From contig JAJDDJ010000018.1 of NCBI GenBank assembly GCA_029260395.1, forward strand, positions 62,001-126,000: 64,000 nucleotides of DNA, in the 5' to 3' direction. The first letter of the stretch is position 1, and each line of letters begins with the position of its first letter. Source of the stretch: Phycisphaerales bacterium (GTDB taxonomy: Bacteria; Planctomycetota; Phycisphaerae; Phycisphaerales; UBA1924). Shown here piece after piece: positions 36,566 to 44,952 of this stretch. The notes beneath the pieces are model-generated. The model had not been told where the DNA came from, ran no database searches, and saw only the letters and a list, made by a program, of their open reading frames with translations. The translations under genes and the position numbers were made by a program.

Positions 36566-37318
36566 TCAGCTCCTGCCGTAGACCGGCACCAGCGCGCCGC
36601 GCGTCACCATGTTGTTTGGTGAGGCCAGATGGACGATCGTCTCGGCGACCTCGGCGGGCTTGGGCCACAGGCCAAAGTCTGCGCCGGGCATTGCCTTGCG
36701 ATTGGCCGGGGTATCGAGCACGCTGGGCACGATCGCGTTGACCCAGATGCCGTCGTGGCGAAGCTCCTCACCAAGGGCCTGCGACAGCGCCGCGACGCCC
36801 GCCTTGGCCACGGCGTACGCCGTCATGTTCGCGCCGGTTCTCGGCTCGAGCGCGGGTCGGGCGGCGACGTTGACGATCCGCCCCCCTCCGCTGATGCCGT
36901 TGAGCGTGCCCGCTTCCATCATCCGCCTCGCGGCCTCCCGGCAGGTCAGATAGCACGAGACGAGGTTCTTATCGAGTTCGGCGGTGAGCTGAGCCTTGCG
37001 GGTCTCGCGGATGCTGCCCGCCATGAACCCTCCGGCGAGATGGATCGAGCCCCACAGCGGCACGTTGCGGCCCGCGGCGAACACCGAATAAAAAAGCTCC
37101 ACCTTGTGCTCATCGCTCAGGTCCACCTGCTCGGTCACGTGGACCCGGTCGTGGCTGGCGAGGGTGAAGGCCTTGAGCTCCTCGTGCCGAAAGCACGGCA
37201 CATGAACGTGGGCTCCGCCGTCGACGAGCATCTCGACCACCGCTGAGCCGAGGGCGCCGGTGCCGCCGGTGACGACGACGTGGCGATCGGCAAACTCTTG
37301 GGGGGCGACGGGGTTCAT
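36566..37318 (-). CDS. short-chain dehydrogenase/reductase
   Basis: 250 residues. The Rossmann nucleotide loop is VVVTGGTGALGSAVVEML; the middle has SIHLAGGFMAGS, then GRIVNVAAR in place of the usual catalytic-Ser strand, and the YAVAK catalytic Tyr/Lys motif in MTAYAVAKAGVAALSQAL. The C-terminus ends MVTRGALVPVYGRS, close to SDR enzymes that act on quinones or sugars. Substrate unknown. It is divergent from the flagellar cluster, 135 nt away. Confidence 0.85.
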   Translation of the reverse strand: MNPVAPQEFADRHVVVTGGTGALGSAVVEMLVDGGAHVHVPCFRHEELKAFTLASHDRVHVTEQVDLSDEHKVELFYSVFAAGRNVPLWGSIHLAGGFMAGSIRETRKAQLTAELDKNLVSCYLTCREAARRMMEAGTLNGISGGGRIVNVAARPALEPRTGANMTAYAVAKAGVAALSQALGEELRHDGIWVNAIVPSVLDTPANRKAMPGADFGLWPKPAEVAETIVHLASPNNMVTRGALVPVYGRS

Positions 37319-37426
37319 GGCGGGTCTCCGATCAGGGGCTCAGGCCTAGCTTGGGGCCGGGCTGCGACGCGGCTCGTGTGGGCCGGAGCGGACACCCGAG
37401 AATACCAAAAAGCCCGCAAATCCACA

Positions 37427-37443
37427 CGGCACGCCCGTTGCGT
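37427..37443 (+). promoter_or_regulatory. sigma-54-type -24/-12 element before the flgF-like gene
   Basis: CGGCACGCCCGTTGCGT matches TGGCACG-N4-TTGCW except the first and last base. GG (37428-37429) and GC (37440-37441) are separated by exactly 10 nt. The predicted start site is about 37453, one base before the ATG. Confidence 0.65.
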
Positions 37444-37453
37444 ACGCCCAGCC

Positions 37454-38230
37454 ATGCACCAGGGCCTTTATATCGCTGCCACCGGCGCGCTCAACAGCAT
37501 GTACCGCCAAGACGTGGCGGCCAACAACCTCGCCAACATCAACACCCCGGGCTTCAAGGTCGATTCCGTGCTGGTCCGCCAGCGGGGCTCGGCCCGCGAA
37601 GAAGCGGGCCTGGGCCAGATGGCCTCGAACGAACTGCTCGAACTGCTCGGGGGCGGTGTCCACGGCCTGCGCACCCACACCGGGCACACCCAGGGCACCA
37701 TCACCCAGACGGGCAACGACCTCGATGTCGCGCTGCAGGGCGACGGGTTCTTTGTGGTCCGGGCAGGAAGCGACGATTCGGGCGACACGCTGCGGCTCAC
37801 CCGCGATGGGCGGTTCTCATTGAACTCCGACGGCATGCTCGTCAACAGCGAGGGCCTGCCCGTGCTCGACGATTCCAATGACCCGATCAAGCTCAAGGCG
37901 GGCATCCGGGCCGAGATCGGGGGCGACGGCACCATTTTCCAGGGCGGCCAGCGAATCGCCAGGCTCGGTGTGCTGAACATCGCCGATCCGCAGAGCCTGC
38001 GCAAAGCGGGCGCAAGTCTCTACGCGATATCCAATGGCAGCCTCGACAACGCGCAGCAATCGTCCGCGATCGTCCGCCAGGGCTCAATCGAACAGTCCTC
38101 GGTCAACCCGATCGACGCGATCATGGCGATGTCGGCTGCGGGCAAGGACGCCGAGTCCAACATCTCGATGATCTCTCGCTACGACCAGTTGATGGAACGA
38201 GCGATCAACACTTTCGCCCGCTTGGCGTGA
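37454..38230 (+). CDS. flgF: flagellar basal-body rod protein, FlgF-like
   Basis: 258 residues from ATG 37454; there is no ribosome binding site, consistent with a leaderless message. The N-terminal ALNSMYRQDVAANNLANINT is the flagellar rod/hook signature, the middle has DVALQGDGFFVVRAGS, and the C-terminal ISMISRYDQLMERAINTF is the conserved coiled end. FlgF forms the proximal rod in the periplasm. It is first in the cluster, just before flgG. FlgF and FlgG are similar; position and length argue for FlgF. Confidence 0.85.
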   Translation: MHQGLYIAATGALNSMYRQDVAANNLANINTPGFKVDSVLVRQRGSAREEAGLGQMASNELLELLGGGVHGLRTHTGHTQGTITQTGNDLDVALQGDGFFVVRAGSDDSGDTLRLTRDGRFSLNSDGMLVNSEGLPVLDDSNDPIKLKAGIRAEIGGDGTIFQGGQRIARLGVLNIADPQSLRKAGASLYAISNGSLDNAQQSSAIVRQGSIEQSSVNPIDAIMAMSAAGKDAESNISMISRYDQLMERAINTFARLA

Positions 38231-38298
38231 CGTTTGCGTAGCACCACCGGCCTCCCACCTCGCTCACAGACCGTACATCCGTAAGACGGAGCCAAGCC

Positions 38299-39108
38299 TT
38301 GGCCATCCTCGCCCTGCAATCCGCGGCCTCCGGACTGACCGCCCTCAACACCCAGCTCGACGTGGTCGCCAACAACCTGGCGAACATCAACACCGCCGGC
38401 TACAAGCAGAGCCGGGCGAACTTTCAGGACCTCGTGTACATCGAGCGGGCCCAGCCGGGCGTGGAGAACGCCAACGGCGACCAACGCCCCACGGGCCTTT
38501 ATGTAGGCCTCGGCGTAAAGGTCAGCGGCACGCAGGTGAACTTTGAGCAGGGTGCCCCGCTTACCACCAACGAGCCGCTCGACCTCATGATCGACGGCAC
38601 CGGCTTCTTCCAGGTGCAGGTGCAGGACGAAACGGGCGAGGGCGGCGTGGCGTACACCCGTGCGGGCAACTTCGCTCGCAACAGCGAGGGCGAGATGGTC
38701 CTCGCCAACGATCAGGGCCGCAGGCTTGAGCCGGGCATCAACATCCCCGACAACGCCGAGTCCATCGCGATCAGCCCCACCGGCATCGTCTCGGTCACCC
38801 TGCCAGGCGCCGCAGCGTCGCAGGAAATTGGGCAGATCGAACTCGCGGCGTTTGTCAACCCAGCGGGCCTCAAGCAGATCGGCGAGAACCTGTATGTCGA
38901 GTCCGCCGCCAGCGGGCCGCCCATCCTGGGCGAACCGGGCAGCGAGAACCGCGGCAGCGTTCAACAGGGAAGGCTCGAAGCCTCGAACGTCGACCCCACC
39001 CGCGAGTTGATCGAGCTGATCCGTACCCAGCGAGCGTTCGAGATGAACAGCCAGACCATCCGCACCGCCGACGAGACACTCCAAGCGATCGGCCAGCTCA
39101 AGCGGTAA
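38299..39108 (+). CDS. flgG: flagellar distal rod protein FlgG
   Basis: 269 residues with TTG start at 38299, behind GGAG. Signature motifs are LDVVANNLANINTAGYKQSR near the N-terminus, PLDLMIDGTGFFQVQV in the middle, and the FlgG end TRELIELIRTQRAFEMNSQT. FlgG builds the distal rod that crosses the periplasm. Length agrees with E. coli FlgG (260). Confidence 0.93.
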   Translation: MAILALQSAASGLTALNTQLDVVANNLANINTAGYKQSRANFQDLVYIERAQPGVENANGDQRPTGLYVGLGVKVSGTQVNFEQGAPLTTNEPLDLMIDGTGFFQVQVQDETGEGGVAYTRAGNFARNSEGEMVLANDQGRRLEPGINIPDNAESIAISPTGIVSVTLPGAAASQEIGQIELAAFVNPAGLKQIGENLYVESAASGPPILGEPGSENRGSVQQGRLEASNVDPTRELIELIRTQRAFEMNSQTIRTADETLQAIGQLKR

Positions 39109-39132
39109 CCGCTCACACGACGGAATGACCCG

Positions 39133-40233
39133 ATGAACCCCCGATTGATCAGTCAGCTCACCGCCCTGCTAACCGGCCTGCTCACGCTTGCTTGGCTCGC
39201 AGCGCCATCGCACGCGCAGGACACCGTCACGCTGCGGTCCGTTGCCAGAATCGACACGGGTGCGCCCATCACGCTGTCGGCCATCGCCATGCTCGACGGA
39301 CCGCTGCTCGCGTCGATCGCGGCTACCGAGATCGCGCTGCCCGAGGCCCAGTCCACCGCCCTACCCAACGGCTGGCAGAGGCTCGAACAGGCCGATGTGC
39401 GCACAGCACTGGTCGCTGCGCTGGGCGAACGCGGCGATATGGTCATCATCCGCGGCGGGCCTTGCGATGTGCGAAGGCTTGCGCCATCCACCGACCAGCC
39501 CGCAGCGGTGCCCGCCATGATCGAGCATGAGCCAACGCCCGATGCCTCGGCAGACGTCACGCTCGATACGGTCCGTGGACACCTTGCCCGACAGATCGCG
39601 ACCATGCTCTCGGCTGAGCCGACAGAATTGCGGCTGAGCTTCCAGGACCGCGATTCGGCCCTTCTCGACACGCTCGACGCGGGTCGCGTGGTGGATGTCC
39701 GCCCTCTCGGGCACGGCTCGCGCATGCCCTTTGCAGTCAAGGTCTTCGAGGGCGACCGGATCGTGATTGAGGGCATCACGAGAGTGGAAGTTACCCGACG
39801 CATGCCCGTCGCCATCGTCGCAAGGCCCATCAGCCGGGGGTCGATCGTTCGATTGGACGATATTACCAACGACCAGCAGTGGCTCGAAACCGATGTGGAT
39901 GCGGCCCCCGCTGCCAGCGTCATCGGGCAGGTCGCTCGTGGCTCGCTTCAGCCGGGGGCGCTCATCCTGCACTCGCATGTGGAGCAGCCGATCGTCATTC
40001 GTCGGGGCGAACCCGCTGTGGTCGATGTGATCGTCGGCTCGATCGCCATTGCGGTCGAGTACCGCGCGAGCGAGAACGCCGCCGTCGGCGACGTGATCGA
40101 GTTTGTCGACAAGAACGACCGCACCAACACGCTGCGGGCGCGCGTCACCGGGCCGGGCCGGGCTGTGAGCCTGAGCGAGCCCGATCAGCACCAGACCGAT
40201 CCTGCCCAATCCGACCACGAGGCCTCCCCATGA
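39133..40233 (+). CDS. flgA: P-ring formation chaperone FlgA
   Basis: 366 residues, longer than E. coli FlgA (219). A signal peptide (LLTLAWLAAPSHAQ) shows export to the periplasm. The C-terminal 120 residues contain a SAF domain: VAIVARPISRGSIVRLDDI, VARGSLQPGALILHSHVEQP. It assists polymerisation of FlgI. The N-terminal part is divergent. Its stop overlaps flgH (ATGA). Confidence 0.85.
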   Translation: MNPRLISQLTALLTGLLTLAWLAAPSHAQDTVTLRSVARIDTGAPITLSAIAMLDGPLLASIAATEIALPEAQSTALPNGWQRLEQADVRTALVAALGERGDMVIIRGGPCDVRRLAPSTDQPAAVPAMIEHEPTPDASADVTLDTVRGHLARQIATMLSAEPTELRLSFQDRDSALLDTLDAGRVVDVRPLGHGSRMPFAVKVFEGDRIVIEGITRVEVTRRMPVAIVARPISRGSIVRLDDITNDQQWLETDVDAAPAASVIGQVARGSLQPGALILHSHVEQPIVIRRGEPAVVDVIVGSIAIAVEYRASENAAVGDVIEFVDKNDRTNTLRARVTGPGRAVSLSEPDQHQTDPAQSDHEASP

Positions 40234-40928
40234 TGATTCGAATCTCAACCGCTTCGCTCGCCGCCTGCCTCTTGGCCACCTCTGGCGGGGCGCACGCCCA
40301 AAGCCTGTTTGAACAACGCTGGAACCAGCCGACCGATGCGCGTGGCATCCCGGATGCCGATGCGGAACTCAGCAGGCTGAGCATGCTCTATGTGGGCATT
40401 CCTGAGCCACGCGAGTACGCCATCCACGACATCATCACCATCATCATCGACGAGACGAGCCGATCGCAGAGCAACCAGAAGCTAGAGACCGAGAAGGACT
40501 TCGACCTCAGCGGCTCGCTCAGCGAGTTCCCGTCGCTTCGGCACCTGATGGAACTCCAGTTCCAGAACGGGGATTCCACCCGCCTGCCCATGAACGTCGG
40601 GGTGGGCGGCTCGCACGAATCCACCAACGAGGGTGACTTTGAGCGCACCGACCGGTTCACCGCACGCGTGGCGGCCACTGTTATCGATGTCAAGCCCAAC
40701 GGCACGCTCGTGCTCGAAGCCCGCAAGACCATCTCGAATAACCAGGGCGAGCTTCAGACCATCGTGCTCAGCGGCCTGTGCCGACAGGAAGACGTAAGCA
40801 CCGACAACTCCGTCGCTTCGTACAACATGGCCGACCTCAACGTATTCCAACGCACCGAGGGCGAGGTCCACAAGGCTGGCACGAAGGGGCTCATCCCCAA
40901 GGTGTTCGAGGCCATCTTCAACTTCTGA
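40230..40928 (+). CDS. flgH: flagellar L-ring protein FlgH
   Basis: 232 residues starting at the ATGA junction. FlgH motifs: YAIHDIITIIIDETSRSQSN, RFTARVAATVIDVKPNGTLV, IVLSGLCRQEDVSTDNSVAS. A signal peptide occupies about 1-24 (cut near GGAHAQ). E. coli FlgH is a lipoprotein; here the only Cys of the leader (residue 13) lies inside the hydrophobic core, so processing by signal peptidase I seems likelier. It forms the outer-membrane ring with FlgI below it. Confidence 0.9.
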   Translation: MMIRISTASLAACLLATSGGAHAQSLFEQRWNQPTDARGIPDADAELSRLSMLYVGIPEPREYAIHDIITIIIDETSRSQSNQKLETEKDFDLSGSLSEFPSLRHLMELQFQNGDSTRLPMNVGVGGSHESTNEGDFERTDRFTARVAATVIDVKPNGTLVLEARKTISNNQGELQTIVLSGLCRQEDVSTDNSVASYNMADLNVFQRTEGEVHKAGTKGLIPKVFEAIFNF

Positions 40929-40950
40929 CCGCCCCGCATCTCCGATCAGC

Positions 40951-40966
40951 TGGCACGCGGCTTGCG
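40951..40966 (+). promoter_or_regulatory. sigma-54-type -24/-12 element before flgI
   Basis: TGGCACGCGGCTTGCG fits TGGCACG-N4-TTGC at every fixed position, with 10 nt between GG (40952-40953) and GC (40964-40965). The predicted start site is about 40977, two bases before the flgI ATG. Confidence 0.72.
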
Positions 40967-40978
40967 TTGCGAACAGCA

Positions 40979-42139
40979 ATGAACCGCTCCACGCCCAAGC
41001 CAAAGCCCACGATGCTTGTTCTGTGCTCGGTTGCGTTAGCGCTCGTGGCCTCTACCGCCTCGGCGCAGCTGACCACGGTCAAAGAGATCGCCCGCTTCAA
41101 GGACGACTCCCGCTACGTGCTTCAGGGCTTGGGCCTGGTCACCGGGCTGGGCGGCACAGGCGACGACGGCAAGGAGCTGATGGTCGCCCAGCCGTTGGTG
41201 GCTTGGCTTCAGGCACAGGGCAACCCGATGCCCGATCTCGAAGCCGTCGCCAAGACCAAGTCCGTGGCGCTCGTCAGCGTCACCTGCGAGATACCTCGCG
41301 GCGGGGCGCACAAGAACGACGCGATGGACATCACCGTCTCGACGGTCGGATCCGCATCTTCCATCGACGGCGGCAAGCTCGAAATCTGCATACTCAGAGG
41401 CCCGTTCCCGGGCGACCCCGTCTTTGCCACTGCATACGGCGAGATCATCTCGCAGAACCAGGCCCGCACTACCGTGGGCGTGGTACGCGAGGGCGCACAG
41501 ATCATCCGCGACATCCGCGTCGAGAGCGACGGAGCCTCAACATTCGACCTCGTCGTGATGCCCTGGTATCGAGGCCACGCAGCCGTCAGCCAGATCGCGG
41601 CCTCGATCAACGGGCAGTTCGCCTCGCTGGCGAGCCTGAGCCAGCCTGTCTCGCCCAACGGGAGCCGAGACCAGAGCGATGGCCGGTTCGAGCGCTACGC
41701 CATCGGTATCGGCGATCGAACCATTCGCGTGTTCATCCCGGAGGCCGATCGGCGTGATCCGTCCGCGTTCTTGGCCGAGGTCATGGGTTCACCCATCGAC
41801 CCCAGCCAGCTCGGCGTGCCGGCGCGGGTCATCGTCAACAGCGCGACGGGCGCGATCGCCGTAGCCGGCGAGGTGCGAATCAGCCCGGTCGCGATCACCG
41901 TCAACGGCCTGACCATCTCGACGACCACGCCCCAGCCCGAACCGACCGAGCTCGATCCGCTCGTGCAGACCAGCGGCTGGACGCCGATCTCGACCGATGC
42001 CACCGACCGCGACACCGCGAGGCTCGAAGACCTGCAATCAAGCTTCCGCAGGCTCAACGTGCCGGTGGCCCAACAGATCGAGATCCTCCAGATGCTCAAG
42101 AAAATGGGCAAGCTCCACGCCGAACTCATCATCGACTAG
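40979..42139 (+). CDS. flgI: flagellar P-ring protein FlgI
   Basis: 386 residues from ATG 40979, no ribosome binding site. A signal peptide (MLVLCSVALALVASTASAQ) precedes the FlgI pattern: LQGLGLVTGLGGTGDDGK, KNDAMDITVSTVGSASSI, IVNSATGAIAVAGEVRISPV and the C-terminal LNVPVAQQIEILQMLKKMGK. FlgI forms the periplasmic P-ring around the rod. Length fits E. coli FlgI (365). Confidence 0.94.
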   Translation: MNRSTPKPKPTMLVLCSVALALVASTASAQLTTVKEIARFKDDSRYVLQGLGLVTGLGGTGDDGKELMVAQPLVAWLQAQGNPMPDLEAVAKTKSVALVSVTCEIPRGGAHKNDAMDITVSTVGSASSIDGGKLEICILRGPFPGDPVFATAYGEIISQNQARTTVGVVREGAQIIRDIRVESDGASTFDLVVMPWYRGHAAVSQIAASINGQFASLASLSQPVSPNGSRDQSDGRFERYAIGIGDRTIRVFIPEADRRDPSAFLAEVMGSPIDPSQLGVPARVIVNSATGAIAVAGEVRISPVAITVNGLTISTTTPQPEPTELDPLVQTSGWTPISTDATDRDTARLEDLQSSFRRLNVPVAQQIEILQMLKKMGKLHAELIID

Positions 42140-42152
42140 AGGACCAACGCCG

Positions 42153-42635
42153 ATGACCGCGCTCACCTCCCAGCCCGTGATCTTCTCGCTCGAATCGGTC
42201 ACCGAACCGATCGCGTTGACCTCTGAGCACCGCGTGTTCAAGCTCGACGACGAGCGAAGCGGTGCCGCACGAGCGAACTCACTCAGCGCGACGCAGCGGT
42301 CGTTCGCCGAGGTCATGGCCATTGCTGGGCGCGGTCCACAAGATCAGTCGGCCGAGGTCGACGAGTCTCGCCAGACCGCTGAGCAGCTTGTCGCTACGAC
42401 GCTCGTCGAGCCCATCCTCAAGCAGTTGCGCGAATCGAACAACGCCCCACCGCCGTTTGGGCCAGGCAAGGGCGAGCAGCAGTTCCGGGCCATGACCGAT
42501 GCGCACACCGCCAAGGAGATCGTCCGCAGCGGGCAGTTCGGGCTCGTCGAACGGCTGGCACAGGATATGCGTGAGCACTCAGTCGCCAAGGCCGAACCCG
42601 CCAACGTGAACAAGCAAGAGGACGCAGCATCATGA
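42153..42635 (+). CDS. flgJ: FlgJ-like rod-binding protein (no muramidase domain)
   Basis: 160 residues from ATG 42153, behind AGAGGA. Residues 75-145 match the rod-binding domain of FlgJ: LVATTLVEPILKQLRESNNA, GEQQFRAMTDAHTAKEIV. The C-terminal glucosaminidase domain of enterobacterial FlgJ is missing, as in many other phyla, where another hydrolase opens the cell wall. It is followed by flgN with a 4-nt overlap. Confidence 0.78.
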   Translation: MTALTSQPVIFSLESVTEPIALTSEHRVFKLDDERSGAARANSLSATQRSFAEVMAIAGRGPQDQSAEVDESRQTAEQLVATTLVEPILKQLRESNNAPPPFGPGKGEQQFRAMTDAHTAKEIVRSGQFGLVERLAQDMREHSVAKAEPANVNKQEDAAS

Positions 42636-43171
42636 GTTTCCCTCTCAAGCAACCAGTAGCGCAGCCAAAGGCCGCGAGCAATCGGCTCGAACCCGCAGCG
42701 CTGCTTGAATCGCTCGAAACGCTGCTCACCGAGATGCTCCGTGCGCACAAGCAGGCGTTGGCCAACACCCGCGAGCACCGCCTGGCAGTCTCGCAGGCAG
42801 ACCGCGTGCGCATGGCTCGCTGCGCCAGCCAGCAGGCCGAGATCAACGTGCGCACGGAATCGCTCAACCGCGAGCGTTCGTCGCTGCTCGTCGCGTTCAG
42901 GCAGGGCGTCTCGCTCCGCGAAGTGCTGTCCAGCCTCTCGGACCTTGACACCGCCCGATGCGAAGAGCTCGGCGGCCAGCTCAGAGAGACCGTGGTAACG
43001 CTCCGCCGGGAGCAGTCACGGCTGGCGCTGGCGAGTTCATCGCTCGCTCAGCACATGCAGGGCCTTATTCAGCAGATCCACCGCTCGCTCAGCCACGCGG
43101 GCGTGTACTCGACGCAGGGCCGAGTCGAAGCCGGCGCGGTCGTTGTCAGCGGGTTCGACGTCACGAGCTAA
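42632..43171 (+). CDS. flgN: FlgN-like export chaperone
   Basis: 179 residues, almost wholly helical: LLESLETLLTEMLRAHKQAL and LRREQSRLALASSSLAQHM. This length, the long coiled coil and position just before flgK and flgL fit FlgN, the cytosolic chaperone of those two hook-associated proteins. Sequence conservation is weak in the family, so the call rests largely on context. Confidence 0.72.
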   Translation: MSFPLKQPVAQPKAASNRLEPAALLESLETLLTEMLRAHKQALANTREHRLAVSQADRVRMARCASQQAEINVRTESLNRERSSLLVAFRQGVSLREVLSSLSDLDTARCEELGGQLRETVVTLRREQSRLALASSSLAQHMQGLIQQIHRSLSHAGVYSTQGRVEAGAVVVSGFDVTS

Positions 43172-43206
43172 CCGCACTTTCTCCCCATCGCTCGCAAGGA
43201 GTCGGC

Positions 43207-44943
43207 GTGTCTCTCACTTCTGCCATGTTGATCGGTCGTTCCGGCTTGGACGCTGCCTCGGCGGGCATCCAAGTCGCATCGAACAACATCGCCAACGCCG
43301 CCTCGCCCGGTTACAGCCGACAGATCGCTCACCTGAGGCCGGTGCGCGGTTCCAACACATCCGGCGTTGGTTCTATCGGCAACGGCGTGGGCATCTCTGA
43401 GATCGAGCGGCAGGTCGATCAGGCCCTGCTCGCACGCTATTGGCGGGGGCTCAACACCGAGGCCGCCGCTCTGCAAGAGTCGGCGATCCTCAACCAGGTC
43501 GAGGGCTCGCTCAACGAACTAACCGGCTCGGACCTGTCGAGCGAGCTGTCCGGGTTCTTCAACCTCTGGAGCGAACGGGCCAATCTAAGCGAGTCCTCAG
43601 CGGTCGTGCTGCAGCAGGGCGCGCAGCTTGCGGACATGTTCCAGCGCCTTCGCGGCAGCCTCCGCGACACCCAAGACCAGGTCGACAGCCAGCTTGGTAA
43701 CGCGATCGAACGCGCCAACCAGCTCATCGGGCAGATCGCCGACGTCAACCGTGAGATCGGCGCCGCGGAGGGCGGGCAGACCACCGCCAACTCGCTGCGA
43801 GACCGCCGGGATGAACTCGTCAGCGAACTCGCCGCGCTCGTGGATGTCTCGGTCATCGAGCAGTCCAACGGCTTGTACGACGTGCTCGTTGGCTCGACCC
43901 CCGTCGTGCTCGGCGGCTCGGCCCGCCCGATGGAACTGCGTCTCAGTTCCGACGGCTCCAAAGTGCGCGCCGCGATCGCAGTCGGCAACGGCGGAAGCGT
44001 GCTCGATGTCGAGTCGGGCATCCTCGGCGGGCTGCTCGCGGCCCGCCGCGGCGGCATCGATCGCGCGATCAATGATCTCGACCACATCGCCGCCGAGCTG
44101 ATCTTTCAGGTCAATCGCATCCACTCGACCTCTACCAACGTCGGCGGGCTCAAGTCCGCCACCGGTTCGCTGCAACTCGCGCTTGGCGACCGCACGCTCG
44201 CTCTCAACGACCCGACCAACGCGGCGCTGGCGGGCCTGCCATTCGCTGCGAGCAACGGCGGGTTTCTAGTTGAAGTAACGAACACCGCGACGGGCGAGAC
44301 CTCGACCACCCGCATCGATGTCGATCTCGACGGGCTCAACGATGCCGGCTTGCCCGGCTTTGCCGACGACACGTCGGCGGAAGACATCCGCGCGGCGCTG
44401 GACGCGATCGATGGGCTCACCGCTCGGTTTACCGCCGATGGCCGGCTCGCCGTCGCATCGGACTCGGCGTTCTCATTCGCGTTCAGCGACGACAGCTCGG
44501 ACGCGCTCGCGGTGCTCGGTGTCAACGGGTTCTACGAGGGTGCGTCCGCTGCCGACATCGCGGTGCGCGCCGACCTGATCGATACTCCCACTCGCCTGGG
44601 CACTGGATCGATGCTCGACGGCGTGTTCATCGAGAACGGCGCTGCCATGGCCATCGCGGGCCTCTCGAGCCAGCCGCTCGATGCGCTCGACGGCCAGGGC
44701 TTCAGCGGTGCGTGGCGCGATGTGGTGGGCGACATCGCCGGCTCGACCGCAGCCGCCGCCGACCGAGCCGACGGGGCCTCCATCGTCCGCGAGAACCTCG
44801 AGGCCCAGCGGGCTGCGGTCAGCGGCGTGAACCTCGACGAGGAGTCCATCAACCTGCTCGCGTTTCAGAGGCTCTACCAGGGGTCGGCCCGAGTCATCCA
44901 GACCGCCAGCGACCTACTCGACACCCTGCTCTCGATTGTCTGA
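43207..44943 (+). CDS. flgK: flagellar hook-associated protein 1
   Basis: 578 residues from GTG 43207 behind AAGGAG with 5-nt spacing. N-terminus SGLDAASAGIQVASNNIANA is a flagellar rod/hook signature; the helical region AQLADMFQRLRGSLRDTQDQ and the C-terminus INLLAFQRLYQGSARVIQTA match FlgK. It joins hook to filament. Length is near that of E. coli (547). Confidence 0.93.
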   Translation: MSLTSAMLIGRSGLDAASAGIQVASNNIANAASPGYSRQIAHLRPVRGSNTSGVGSIGNGVGISEIERQVDQALLARYWRGLNTEAAALQESAILNQVEGSLNELTGSDLSSELSGFFNLWSERANLSESSAVVLQQGAQLADMFQRLRGSLRDTQDQVDSQLGNAIERANQLIGQIADVNREIGAAEGGQTTANSLRDRRDELVSELAALVDVSVIEQSNGLYDVLVGSTPVVLGGSARPMELRLSSDGSKVRAAIAVGNGGSVLDVESGILGGLLAARRGGIDRAINDLDHIAAELIFQVNRIHSTSTNVGGLKSATGSLQLALGDRTLALNDPTNAALAGLPFAASNGGFLVEVTNTATGETSTTRIDVDLDGLNDAGLPGFADDTSAEDIRAALDAIDGLTARFTADGRLAVASDSAFSFAFSDDSSDALAVLGVNGFYEGASAADIAVRADLIDTPTRLGTGSMLDGVFIENGAAMAIAGLSSQPLDALDGQGFSGAWRDVVGDIAGSTAAAADRADGASIVRENLEAQRAAVSGVNLDEESINLLAFQRLYQGSARVIQTASDLLDTLLSIV

Positions 44944-44952
44944 GGTACCCAC

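Noticed and set aside
42545-42560. GG-N10-GC sequence inside the flgJ-like gene as a third sigma-54 promoter
   Set aside because: The -12 box reads ATGC rather than TTGC and it lies inside a gene with flgN coupled by overlap.
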